Counted from the first letter of the stretch, positions 53,649-61,928 are shown. The stretch is 64,000 nucleotides of DNA from Marinirhabdus sp050859505 (GCF_050859505.1 NZ_CP193934.1:2852001-2916000); one strand, 5' to 3'. Translations and numbers: made by a program. The notes: generated by a model from the sequence alone, not told the origin.

Positions 53649-54539
53649 GTGAATACAGAGACACTACATACCACATTGCATTTTAGCTCTTTTTTTAAGA
53701 TTCTAGAGGATTCTGAAAAGCGCCTACTTCTTGCTATTCTAAAAAGAAAAGAGTTTAAAAAAGGAGACGTGGTATTTTCAGAGTCACAATGTGCTGCTTC
53801 TATATACATTTTAGAAAGAGGAAGTGTTACCCTCACCATTCCTGGCAACTACACCATTTTTGTGAGACGTGGCGATGTATTTGGAGAAATTGCGGTTATT
53901 AACGACACAGTAAGACTGGGTACCGCTTTAGCAAGATCAACTTGTTCTATTTTAGAGTTAAATACGGAAGCACTCTATAACGATGCGATTATACCAAGCA
54001 AAATAGCACTTAAAATTACGAGGGTAATTGCAAAAAAACACAGTTCATTAAAACTTCGACGTTCAGATTTTAGCACATTAGAAATTATCCAACAAGGTGA
54101 ATCTGATTTTGTAGAGTTTAAATCTACACTTCGCTTCAACCTAATGAGTGAAAAGATGGACAGTAACATAGAGTTAAGTGCTCTAAAAACTGTTGCGGCC
54201 TTCTTAAATACTTCAGGAGGAACATTGCTTATTGGTGTTGCTGATGATGGGACTATTAATGGGCTATCGTTAGATAATTTCACTAATGAGGACAAGCTAT
54301 TGCTTCATTTTACAAATTTATTGAGAGATAAAATTGGAGAGAAAACATTAGGATTTGTTCATTTTAATATTGTCCATATTCAAAACGAACAAATCTTACG
54401 GGTTGAAGTTTCTAAATCGAATAGCCCTGTGTTTGTTCTATTTCAGAATAATGAATATTTCTATGTGCGCTCAGGACCATCAACGCTGAATTTAAAATTT
54501 AGTGAATTTTATAATTACAATCTTAAACACTTTACATAA
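53649..54539 (+). CDS. Cyclic-nucleotide-binding domain fused to AlbA_2 domain
   Basis: A 296-residue protein read from GTG, 2 bp after the previous stop. Residues about 10-125 form a cyclic-nucleotide-binding domain (RGSVTLTIPGNYTIFVRRGD, VFGEIAVIND). Residues about 155-285 form an AlbA_2/Schlafen-type putative nucleic-acid-binding domain (SDFVEFKSTLRFN, LKTVAAFLNTSGGTLLIGVA, DDGTINGL). AlbA_2 occurs in nucleotide-binding regulators. The architecture suggests control of a nucleic-acid process by a small ligand. Its end overlaps the next gene by 1 bp. Confidence 0.85.
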   Translation: MNTETLHTTLHFSSFFKILEDSEKRLLLAILKRKEFKKGDVVFSESQCAASIYILERGSVTLTIPGNYTIFVRRGDVFGEIAVINDTVRLGTALARSTCSILELNTEALYNDAIIPSKIALKITRVIAKKHSSLKLRRSDFSTLEIIQQGESDFVEFKSTLRFNLMSEKMDSNIELSALKTVAAFLNTSGGTLLIGVADDGTINGLSLDNFTNEDKLLLHFTNLLRDKIGEKTLGFVHFNIVHIQNEQILRVEVSKSNSPVFVLFQNNEYFYVRSGPSTLNLKFSEFYNYNLKHFT

Positions 54540-55396
54540 TGGAACTAACCCTAGAATTTTGGTATTTACTGCCCATTTCAATCGTAATTGCTACCATAGC
54601 TATGTCATCGGGAATTGGAGGCGCGGTTTTCTTTTCTCCACTATTTATGATAGGTCTTGGCCTAGAGCCCAATATTGCAATTGGTGCGGCATTAGCTACC
54701 GAACTTTTTGGATTTGGTTCTGGACTACAAGCCTATTGGAAAGCAAAGCTCATTGATTTTAAATTAGGGTTTAACCTCTTGCTTTACTCAATTCCATTTG
54801 CCATATTAGGTACCGTTTATGGCGATTTAGTTCCACCAATAGCATTGAAAGCCATTTTTGGAATAGGGATTATATTTATTGGGTATCAACTGTATGTATC
54901 CTGGCGTCAAGAAGAAAAGGAAAAATTGGAGGCTGAACATAAAAAAGAGTTTCAAACAAACTACGAACGTTCCCTTACAGATTCAGACGGAAACGTTCAC
55001 AATTATACAGTCTGTCGTAAAAATATGGGGCGCATGTTTGCCGCTGTTGGTGGTGCCTTTTTGGGAATGATATCTGTTGGACTTGCAGAATTACAGGAAT
55101 ATCATTTGGTAGCGAAATGTAAGGTGCCAACACGTGTTGCTGTTGCCACATCCATATTTGTAGTAGTTGTTACAGTTTTGATTGCTTCAGTAGGACATTT
55201 TTATGAGTTCGCTAAGCAAGGTGGCGACGTTATGAGCCAAGTAGTTAATGTCATCATATTTACTATTCCTGGCGTAGTCATTGGCGGTCAACTAGGACCT
55301 AAATTACAAAAGATTATTCCAGCAGATAAAATGAAGGTAGCTATTTCATTCCTATTTATACTAGTAGGAGCATTTATGCTATACACCTTAATCTAA
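54539..55396 (+). CDS. TauE/SafE family sulfite/anion exporter
   Basis: A 285-residue membrane protein with about eight hydrophobic helices (VIATIAMSSGIGGAVFFSPL, IAIGAALATELFGFGSGLQA, AVGGAFLGMISVGLAELQEY and the C-terminal VAISFLFILVGAFMLYTL). It matches the TauE/SafE family (sulfite, sulfoacetate and other organic anions, export). A hydrophilic loop of about 40 residues near 125-165 (YVSWRQEEKEKLEAEHKKEF) is longer than usual. The start overlaps the preceding stop by 1 bp. Confidence 0.85.
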   Translation: MELTLEFWYLLPISIVIATIAMSSGIGGAVFFSPLFMIGLGLEPNIAIGAALATELFGFGSGLQAYWKAKLIDFKLGFNLLLYSIPFAILGTVYGDLVPPIALKAIFGIGIIFIGYQLYVSWRQEEKEKLEAEHKKEFQTNYERSLTDSDGNVHNYTVCRKNMGRMFAAVGGAFLGMISVGLAELQEYHLVAKCKVPTRVAVATSIFVVVVTVLIASVGHFYEFAKQGGDVMSQVVNVIIFTIPGVVIGGQLGPKLQKIIPADKMKVAISFLFILVGAFMLYTLI

Positions 55397-55402
55397 AAAA
55401 TT

Positions 55403-57352
55403 ATGAGCGATAAAAACAAAGTATGGTACAAAGTACTAGATAATCGAAATACACTCCCTGAAGGACGGGTTCAAACCGTTATTGCAGGATATCAAGATAT
55501 TTGTCTCACGCATTTCAAAGGGAAATTTTCGGCATTAGATAATAAATGCCCGCATCAAGGGGGTCCTTTAGGAGAGGGTTCCATTGAAAACGGGTTATTA
55601 CGTTGTCCATGGCACGGATGGGATTTTGATCCGTGTACAGGTCAATCTCCTGGAGGCTTTGACGACGGTATGTTGACTTTCGAAGTAAAAGAGGAAAATG
55701 ATGCCATTTTTGTTGGAATACCTGAGGAAGAGCCACAAAAAAAAACGGTTTCCGATGTAATGATGGAAACGATGGTAAATTGGGGCGTCGATACAGTTTT
55801 TGGCATGGTGGGTCACAGTAATCTCGCTGTAGCCGATGCGATGCGCAGATTGGAAAAGAAGAACAAACTGAAATACTTTGGAATACGTCATGAAGGTGCT
55901 GCGGCATTTGCGGCTTCTGGTTATGCAAAACTCACTGGGAAACCGGCTGTTTGTTTTGGAATTGCAGGCCCCGGGGCTACCAATATGTATACTGGAATGT
56001 GGGATGCCAAAGTAGATAGAGCTCCACTTATTGCTCTTTCAGGACAGATCAATACCCAGGTGTTAGGGACAGGAGCTTTCCAGGAAGTTGACTTGGTAAA
56101 GGCATTTGAATCTGTAACACAGTTTAATCATGCCGTGCATGCAAATTCAAATTATAGCGAACTGATGTCTTTAGCTGTTAAAACGGCACTTATTAAAAGA
56201 GATGTCGTGCATTTAACCTTCCCAGACGAAGTGGCTTTCTCTGAAGTTTCAGAAGATATAAATCCGCAAACGCCGGAAGATAGAATTACTCCTTTCAATA
56301 TTACACCACCCAAGGAAATGACCCAGAAGGCGGTTGGGTTGATCAAAAAATCTAAGAGACCAGTAATTATTGTAGGACACGGCGCTCGTTTCCAAATGGA
56401 GGCCATTATTGCTTTTGCTGAAACTTTAGATTGTCCCGTAATAACTACATTTAAAGGAAAAGGATTAATTGCCGATACTCACGAATTAGGCTGTGGTGTA
56501 TTAGGAAGAAGCGGAACACCCATAGCTTCCTGGTTTATGAATGAAAGTGACTTGCTGCTAGTTTTTGGAGCTTCCTTTTCGAACCATACGGGAATCACCC
56601 CGAAAAAAACGACAATCCAAGTCGATTTTGATCCAATGGCTTTGAGTAAGTTTAATAAAGTAGATGTGGCGTTGTGGGGTGAAATTTCAGAAACCATACA
56701 ATTGCTAACGATTGAAACAGAAGGAAAAACCAAAACCGAAAATCAACGAAAAGATATCGCTGCTCGTTGGGCCATTTGGAAAGCAGAAAAAGCAAGTAGA
56801 TTAAAAGACTGTGGCGATGCGTTGAGTTCAATTGCCGTGTTTGACGCCATGAATAAGATTACCCCAGACAATGCTGTAATTGCGGTAGATGTAGGTAATA
56901 ACACGTATTCCTTTGGACGCTATTTTGAGCCAAAAAATCAAGCAGTTTTAATGTCTGGGTATTTAGGTTCTATTGGTTTTGCATTACCCGCAGCTATGGG
57001 AGCTTGGGCAGCAGAAGGAGATAAAAGACCTATTTGGTCTGTTTCAGGAGATGGAGGATTAGGCCAATATTTAGCTGAAATAAATACGCTTGTAAAGTAT
57101 AATATGAATATAAAACATATTGTACTGAACAATTCCGAATTAGGAAAAATTTCAAAAGAACAGCGAGCATCACAAGTAGATGTATGGCAAACCTCATTGA
57201 GCAATCCCAATTTTGCCAAATATGCTGAAAACTGTGGTGCGTTGGGGATTCGTGTTGAAAAATTGAAGGATTTACTTCCAGCAATGAAGAAGCTTAATGA
57301 ACATAACGGTCCAGCTTTGTTGGAAGTCATAACAGATGTAAATTTAATTTAA
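55403..57352 (+). CDS. Rieske domain fused to pyruvate-oxidase-like ThDP enzyme
   Basis: A 649-residue fusion. Residues 1-107 form a Rieske [2Fe-2S] domain, with ligands C49/H51 (CPHQGG) and C68/H71 (CPWHGW). The rest is a complete ThDP-dependent POX/acetolactate-synthase-type enzyme. It has the catalytic Glu at 164 (RHEGAAAF), a middle domain with VIIVGHGARFQ, and the ThDP motif from GDG (549-551) to NN (576-577). The free paralog at 16.4 kb lacks the Rieske part. Electrons from substrate oxidation may leave through the attached Fe-S cluster instead of through O2 or quinone. Substrate inferred, probably pyruvate. Confidence 0.9.
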   Translation: MSDKNKVWYKVLDNRNTLPEGRVQTVIAGYQDICLTHFKGKFSALDNKCPHQGGPLGEGSIENGLLRCPWHGWDFDPCTGQSPGGFDDGMLTFEVKEENDAIFVGIPEEEPQKKTVSDVMMETMVNWGVDTVFGMVGHSNLAVADAMRRLEKKNKLKYFGIRHEGAAAFAASGYAKLTGKPAVCFGIAGPGATNMYTGMWDAKVDRAPLIALSGQINTQVLGTGAFQEVDLVKAFESVTQFNHAVHANSNYSELMSLAVKTALIKRDVVHLTFPDEVAFSEVSEDINPQTPEDRITPFNITPPKEMTQKAVGLIKKSKRPVIIVGHGARFQMEAIIAFAETLDCPVITTFKGKGLIADTHELGCGVLGRSGTPIASWFMNESDLLLVFGASFSNHTGITPKKTTIQVDFDPMALSKFNKVDVALWGEISETIQLLTIETEGKTKTENQRKDIAARWAIWKAEKASRLKDCGDALSSIAVFDAMNKITPDNAVIAVDVGNNTYSFGRYFEPKNQAVLMSGYLGSIGFALPAAMGAWAAEGDKRPIWSVSGDGGLGQYLAEINTLVKYNMNIKHIVLNNSELGKISKEQRASQVDVWQTSLSNPNFAKYAENCGALGIRVEKLKDLLPAMKKLNEHNGPALLEVITDVNLI

Positions 57353-57361
57353 ACTAAAAAA

Positions 57362-57745
57362 ATGTTACAAAACTTAAAAAACGGAGTGGGTGCGCAAGGA
57401 TATGATGTTGTGTCATTCTTTAACGGAAACCCTAATAAAGGAGATGTGGCTTATGCTTCAAATTATGATGGTGCAAAATATCATTTTTCATCATTGGAGA
57501 ATAAGGAGAAATTTGAGGCATCGCCAGAAGCATTTGTACCCCAATATGGCGGATTTTGCGCCATAGCCATGTCAGAAGGCAAAGAAATAATTCCGAATCC
57601 TAAAAGTTGGGAAATTAGAGATGGAAAATTATACTTTTTTACACGTATGCTTTTCGGAATAATTGATGCAAAGAGACAATGGGTTAAAGACCCAAAAGTT
57701 AAAAGAAGTCTGGCTGATATCGAATGGTCAAGAATGAATAGCTAA
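57362..57745 (+). CDS. YHS domain protein
   Basis: A 127-residue protein built around a YHS domain: GYDVVSFFNGNPNKGDVAYA, then YDGAKYHFSSLENKEKFEAS and AFVPQYGGFCAIAMSEG. The conserved Cys in GFCA is typical. YHS domains often accompany metal-handling or redox enzymes. It follows the Rieske-ThDP gene by 9 bp, which suggests a direct partnership. The C-terminal half (SWEIRDGKLYFFTRMLFG) is as in other stand-alone YHS proteins. Confidence 0.85.
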   Translation: MLQNLKNGVGAQGYDVVSFFNGNPNKGDVAYASNYDGAKYHFSSLENKEKFEASPEAFVPQYGGFCAIAMSEGKEIIPNPKSWEIRDGKLYFFTRMLFGIIDAKRQWVKDPKVKRSLADIEWSRMNS

Positions 57746-57779
57746 TGAAAATCACGATTTTAATTGCGAATCACTTTAA

Positions 57780-57939
57780 CTTCATAGAAAACACAAGGGA
57801 AAGATTGAAGTAGTTTCTAAAATTGAAGTGAATACTACAGACGACCTTTCCAGAGTGTATTCGCCTGGGGTTGCAGCACCTTGTTTAGCAATTGCAAACA
57901 ATAAAGAAGAAGCCTATGAAAACTATAAAGAACCAATTT
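57780..57939 (+). pseudogene. Fragment of a malic enzyme gene
   Basis: The frame beginning at 57780 and ending at TAA 57937-57939 encodes LHRKHKGKIEVVSKIEVNTT, DDLSRVYSPGVAAPCLAIAN and NKEEAYENYKEPI. This matches the N-terminus of malic enzymes (KIEV.SK, DLSLAYTPGVA.PC..I). The remaining ~90% of the enzyme is absent and there is no start. The right end lies inside the following protease gene. It is evidence of a past insertion or deletion at this point. Confidence 0.8.
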
Positions 57940-58944
57940 AAGAACTTGGCAAGAGTAATGTTCCTAAGCCTATGCACTAGTGCCTGCGCACAGGATGTTT
58001 CGACCCTCTTTGAAGAACTAGACCCATCTGTAGTGACTATAGAAGTAATTGAATATAAAGTAAAGGAAAGGCAATTAACCTCTTCGGGAGGATTGGGCTC
58101 TGGTGTAATTATAGACAAAGAAGGACTCATTATTACAGCAGCACACGTCGTTGAATTTGCGAATGAAGTATCTGTAAAGCTTCATAATGGAACATCATTC
58201 CAAGCCGACGTTTTATCGAGCTCAACGGCGGCAGATGTAGCGCTGTTAAAGTTAAGGACGGTACCATTAGATTTAAAACCTGCCAGAATCGGGAATTCAA
58301 ACACCGCTAAAATAGGCGAACAGATCATTGTAATTGGAGCGCCACTTGGGTTGGAACATTCACTATCTGTAGGTCATATAAGCCGTAAGATGAATAAAAA
58401 CGTTATTTCAAATGGAGAAATGGCAGGTTTTATACAAACAGATGCCTCTATTAATCGCGGAAATTCTGGAGGTCCTATGTTTAATCTAAAAGGTGAGCTT
58501 ATTGGTATTGTCAGTTTTATACTCTCTCAAAGTGGAGGCTTTGAAGGATTGGGATTTGCTGCAGATATTGACACAGCAAAAAAAGTATTGTTTGATGTAA
58601 ATAGCTTTTGGACAGGTTTTGATGGTCTTTTTTTAAATGAAGGGCTGGCAGGAGTCTTAAACACGCCTCAACGTTCTGGCGTGCTTGTACAGCGTATCAC
58701 CCCTAATTCCTTTGCTGATAAAATAGGATTGAAGCCTGGCATCATTCAAAGCGAAATTTTTGGTCAGAAATTATGGCTTGGAGGAGATATTATTTTGAGT
58801 ATTCAAGGTATTAGCTGTAATGCACCCCATGATTTAGGAAATATAAAACAACAAATAGAAAACCTGAAGGAGGGAGACCAAGTGCTTATAGAGATTTTAA
58901 GAAGAGGAAAGGTCATCGTATTAGAAGCGAATTTTGCAAAGTAA
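57916..58944 (+). CDS. HtrA/DegP-like serine protease
   Basis: Starting at 57916 (MKTIKNQFKNLARVMFLSLC) gives 342 residues and a signal peptide; the earlier TTG at 57892 lies within the malic-enzyme fragment. The trypsin-like catalytic triad is complete: H77 (TAAHVV), D108 (AADVAL) and S184 (NRGNSGGPM). One PDZ-like domain follows (about 240-335: SGVLVQRITPNSFADKIGLK). HtrA proteases remove damaged envelope proteins. It lies within the colinear block, preceded by 170 bp that include the fragment. Confidence 0.88.
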   Translation: MKTIKNQFKNLARVMFLSLCTSACAQDVSTLFEELDPSVVTIEVIEYKVKERQLTSSGGLGSGVIIDKEGLIITAAHVVEFANEVSVKLHNGTSFQADVLSSSTAADVALLKLRTVPLDLKPARIGNSNTAKIGEQIIVIGAPLGLEHSLSVGHISRKMNKNVISNGEMAGFIQTDASINRGNSGGPMFNLKGELIGIVSFILSQSGGFEGLGFAADIDTAKKVLFDVNSFWTGFDGLFLNEGLAGVLNTPQRSGVLVQRITPNSFADKIGLKPGIIQSEIFGQKLWLGGDIILSIQGISCNAPHDLGNIKQQIENLKEGDQVLIEILRRGKVIVLEANFAK

Positions 58945-58959
58945 TAAGAATATACTACA

Positions 58960-59610
58960 ATGCTAACACTGGATAAAATAAGCGAATACAAGTACTTGAT
59001 AGCACTTATAACCGTGTTCAATTTTTTATTGACTCCAATTCATATAGCTTTAAGTGGCTTTAGTCCTGCCCATATTGTTGTAGTAAACTACACAATCGTT
59101 ATTATTAGTGGATCGCTATTAGCAACGGTAAAAAGAGGGAAAATTAGTACTTATATCCTTGGGGTAATCACACTTGCAAGTATATGGCTAGAGTATTCTA
59201 ATAGTAATTCGACTTCGATTCTAGTTTGTAGGTTACTATTCTCGTTTTTATTGTTTTTACTACTCTGTATTATTCTAGTGAGACAACTTAAGAATATTAA
59301 AGAAATTAATCTTCAATTTATTCTCGGACCTATTTTAGGGTTTCTTTATTTAGGAATCCTAGGAGGAATCCTTTTTGAAACAATTGATTTTTTAGATGCC
59401 GGTTCATTTCAACTAATCAAAGGATTTTCAGGCTTTAGCTATTATTATTTCAGTTTTATAAGTATTACTACTGTTGGTTATGGGGATATCACTCCACTTA
59501 CAGCCCCTGCACAATCCCTTACTCTTGTTATGAATATCATTGGACAATTTTACCTTGCTATTGTTATCGGTGTTTTTGTAGGGAAATATATTAACCAAAA
59601 ACCCAAATAA
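58960..59610 (+). CDS. Potassium channel family protein
   Basis: A 216-residue membrane protein with about six hydrophobic segments. The last two flank a re-entrant pore loop with the selectivity filter TTVGYGDITPL (near 168-178), which is diagnostic for K+ channels. There is no RCK or CNB regulatory domain. It lies 15 bp after the protease gene and 1 bp before a Na+/H+ antiporter gene; ion homeostasis is the shared theme. Confidence 0.85.
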   Translation: MLTLDKISEYKYLIALITVFNFLLTPIHIALSGFSPAHIVVVNYTIVIISGSLLATVKRGKISTYILGVITLASIWLEYSNSNSTSILVCRLLFSFLLFLLLCIILVRQLKNIKEINLQFILGPILGFLYLGILGGILFETIDFLDAGSFQLIKGFSGFSYYYFSFISITTVGYGDITPLTAPAQSLTLVMNIIGQFYLAIVIGVFVGKYINQKPK

Positions 59611-59611
59611 T

Positions 59612-60853
59612 ATGTTCGAATCATTCAGCATTATTTTTACGCTTTCAGTTTTCTTCAATTACATTAATTATAAATGGTTAAAACTACCCAACACAATCGG
59701 TTTAATGATTTTAAGCCTAGTGTTGGTAATTCCTATATGGTTAAGCAAAAATATAGTACCTGAATTTTACCTATTTTTTTGTGATATTATAATTAATGCA
59801 GATTTTAAAACACTCTTACTAGATGGTATTTTAAGCTTCTTACTGTTTGCCGGGGCTTTGCACGTAAACCTTGGAGCACTCGCCAAGCAAAAAAAATCCA
59901 TCCTTTTATTTGCTACCCTAGGCGTATTAATCTCCACTTTTATTGTTGGCGGACTAATTTTCTTTGTTGCCCAGTTTTTGGGTTTACAATTACCTTTTAT
60001 CCACGCATTACTTTTTGGTGCTTTAATCTCACCAACAGACCCCATTGCAGTGTTGTCTATTTTAAAGAAAGCGAATATTGCCAAAAGTCTGGGGATTAAA
60101 ATTGAGGGTGAATCCTTATTCAACGATGGAATTGGAGTTGTTGTGTTTTCTGGAATTTTATTAATCGCTACAGCTGGGAGCCAGTTTACTCAGAAAGAAA
60201 TTGGAATAGAGATCGGAACACTTTTTCTTGAAGAAGCTGTTGGTGGAATCGTCTTTGGATTACTCCTGGGATATCTTGGACTAAAGTTAATTCGTTCTGT
60301 AAAAGATAATCCACATTTAGCCGTTATGATAAGTTTGGCGGTAGTGATGGGTGGATATGCAGGTGCTTCCTTACTCCATGTTTCAGGTCCCTTAGCAATG
60401 GTTGTAGCTGGAATATTCATTGGAAATAAAATTAATATTGCTGCTGAAAAAAGTAAAGTTCAAATAGCTTTAAATGAATTCTGGGAAATATTAGATGATG
60501 TGTTTAACGGAATTTTATTTGTACTTATTGGTTTGGCAATTCATTTATTAGAATTCGATCTCACACATTTATTATTAGGGATTATCGCAATTGTAATTGT
60601 GTTGGCAGCACGTTTTATTTCTGTGATACTACCTTATTCCCTATTGAAGCATAAAGCTGAAAAGCCAATAAAAACCGTAGCCGTATTGACGTGGGGAGGG
60701 TTGCGTGGTGGAATTTCAATTGCCTTGGCCTTGAGTTTAACAGATACTATGTCGGGAGTGTTGATTTTGTATATTACGTATGTAGTAGTGTTATTTTCAA
60801 TCATTGTACAAGGTTTAAGTATAGGCCGCTTTGTTAAAAAGCTTTACGACTAA
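59612..60853 (+). CDS. CPA1 family Na+/H+ antiporter
   Basis: A 413-residue membrane protein with 11-12 hydrophobic segments. CPA1/NhaP hallmarks are FAGALHVNLGAL, the ion-binding ALISPTDPIAVLSIL segment and EGESLFNDGIGVVVFSGILL with the essential Asp, and LTWGGLRGGISIALALSL near the C-terminus. It expels Na+ (or K+) for protons. With the K+ channel 1 bp upstream it suggests pH or salt control. Confidence 0.92.
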   Translation: MFESFSIIFTLSVFFNYINYKWLKLPNTIGLMILSLVLVIPIWLSKNIVPEFYLFFCDIIINADFKTLLLDGILSFLLFAGALHVNLGALAKQKKSILLFATLGVLISTFIVGGLIFFVAQFLGLQLPFIHALLFGALISPTDPIAVLSILKKANIAKSLGIKIEGESLFNDGIGVVVFSGILLIATAGSQFTQKEIGIEIGTLFLEEAVGGIVFGLLLGYLGLKLIRSVKDNPHLAVMISLAVVMGGYAGASLLHVSGPLAMVVAGIFIGNKINIAAEKSKVQIALNEFWEILDDVFNGILFVLIGLAIHLLEFDLTHLLLGIIAIVIVLAARFISVILPYSLLKHKAEKPIKTVAVLTWGGLRGGISIALALSLTDTMSGVLILYITYVVVLFSIIVQGLSIGRFVKKLYD

Positions 60854-60965
60854 AATCTTAGTACAAACTAAAAAACCAAATTGATTGTATAACGTCAAAA
60901 CCAAAGAATAGTTAATATCGGTTGAGGACAAATTAATCAGAGAGATTTCATATTACTTTATAATT

Positions 60966-61592
60966 ATGGCAAAAAAACAAATAGAAAAGGCAAAGGATCA
61001 ATACTTAATGAACGAATTAAATATTGACAAAGAAGAACTAAAACAATTAAAAAAGAAACTGGCAAAAATTTCACCAAGATCTGAAAGAGGTGTTGAAACG
61101 TTATTTAGGTTATTATCAAAAAACCAGTATACATTAAATACAATGATAGACCGAAAGTCTAATATTTTAATATCGATAAACGCTTTAATTTTATCAATTA
61201 TAATTGGGACTGTAATGAGTCAATTGGGAAACGATCCCCATCTCATTTATCCGGTCGTTATGATTTTAATTACCAATCTAGCATCAATTGCCTATGCTGT
61301 TTTTGCTACGCGTCCAGAACTTGTCCATGGAAAAAGTGACGTAAGAAATTTAATGTTTTACGGTAATTTTCATTATATGGAAGAAAGTGAGTACATAGAT
61401 AAGATTACCAATTTAATGAATGAAGGAGATGAGTTATATAAAACTATCGCAAAAGACACGTTCTATTTAGGTAAAACAATTAACAGGAAGTTCAAATTAC
61501 TTAGAAAATCGTTTAACGTATTTCTAATAGGAATTATCCTATCAGTATTAGCTTTTTTAGGATGCCATATTATTTTTGGAGGTATAATTTAA
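60966..61592 (+). CDS. DUF5706 (Pycsar-effector-like) membrane protein
   Basis: A 208-residue protein. A charged N-terminal region (MAKKQIEKAKDQYLMNELNI, with a coiled-coil-like KEELKQLKKKLAKI) precedes the DUF5706 domain: RGVETLFRLLSKNQYTLNTM, DRKSNILISINALILSIIIG, a second membrane helix near 92-115 (YPVVMILITNLASIAYAVFA), and a third near 185-205. This membrane module (PycTM) is the effector of Pycsar anti-phage systems when paired with a pyrimidine cyclase. No PycC-type cyclase is adjacent; the nearest cyclase-like gene is DUF2652 at 36.4 kb. Confidence 0.8.
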   Translation: MAKKQIEKAKDQYLMNELNIDKEELKQLKKKLAKISPRSERGVETLFRLLSKNQYTLNTMIDRKSNILISINALILSIIIGTVMSQLGNDPHLIYPVVMILITNLASIAYAVFATRPELVHGKSDVRNLMFYGNFHYMEESEYIDKITNLMNEGDELYKTIAKDTFYLGKTINRKFKLLRKSFNVFLIGIILSVLAFLGCHIIFGGII

Positions 61593-61802
61593 TTACAAAT
61601 GAAAAAGCAATAGACTTTAGATTCGTGTTTCCGATATTTAAAAAATTAAAAGTTCGAATAGATTTTCTGACTTCTGTGAAGACAAAATAATTTAGATAGA
61701 GAAGATATTTTTAGCAGGCATACCAAAAAACTATATTCAATCAAATAGTATTGGCAATACACAAAACATCAATTTATTGTACCTATGTTGTACTCAAGCC
61801 AT
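61593..61802. other. Intergenic spacer downstream of DUF5706 gene
   Basis: About 210 bp in which I see no ORF or clear signal. It leads into a minus-strand terminator and the tRNA fragment. Confidence 0.4.
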
Positions 61803-61834
61803 AAAAAAAGCCCTCACATTTCTGTGAAGGCTTG
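61803..61834 (-). terminator. Terminator after tRNA-Met fragment
   Basis: On the minus strand AAGCCTTCACA, loop GAAA, TGTGAGGGCTT form an 11-bp stem with one wobble, followed by seven T residues. It lies just after the tRNA fragment, as expected of a tRNA transcription unit. Confidence 0.8.
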
Positions 61835-61844
61835 CCTTTACTAG

Positions 61845-61880
61845 TAGCGGGAACTGGATTCGAACCAGTGACCTTCGGGG
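61845..61880 (-). pseudogene. tRNA-Met(CAT) 3' fragment
   Basis: The minus strand reads CCCCGAAGGTC, then ACTGGTTCGAATCCAGT (T arm, 5-bp stem and TTCGAAT loop) and TCCCGCTA (3' acceptor strand with discriminator A). CCCGAAGGTC is the 3' anticodon stem and variable loop typical of tRNA-fMet. The 5' half is missing. Such fragments are left at one end of elements that integrate into tRNA genes. It adjoins the stop of the integrase gene by 48 bp. Confidence 0.7.
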
Positions 61881-61928
61881 TATTAGCTTATTGTTTACAA
61901 CCTTTTAATATTTTTTTTATTCTAGTTG

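Noticed and set aside
42381..60853. Conjugation or secretion apparatus in the island
   Set aside because: No TraG/VirD4, relaxase or Tra proteins are recognisable; the genes are metabolic and envelope functions.
60966..61592. Complete Pycsar defence system
   Set aside because: Only a DUF5706 effector-like gene is present here; no adjacent PycC pyrimidine cyclase.
61845..61880. tRNA-Gly 3' end
   Set aside because: First considered because of the CCCGC acceptor end, but the 5-bp T stem, AGGTC variable loop and CCCGA anticodon stem fit tRNA-fMet better.
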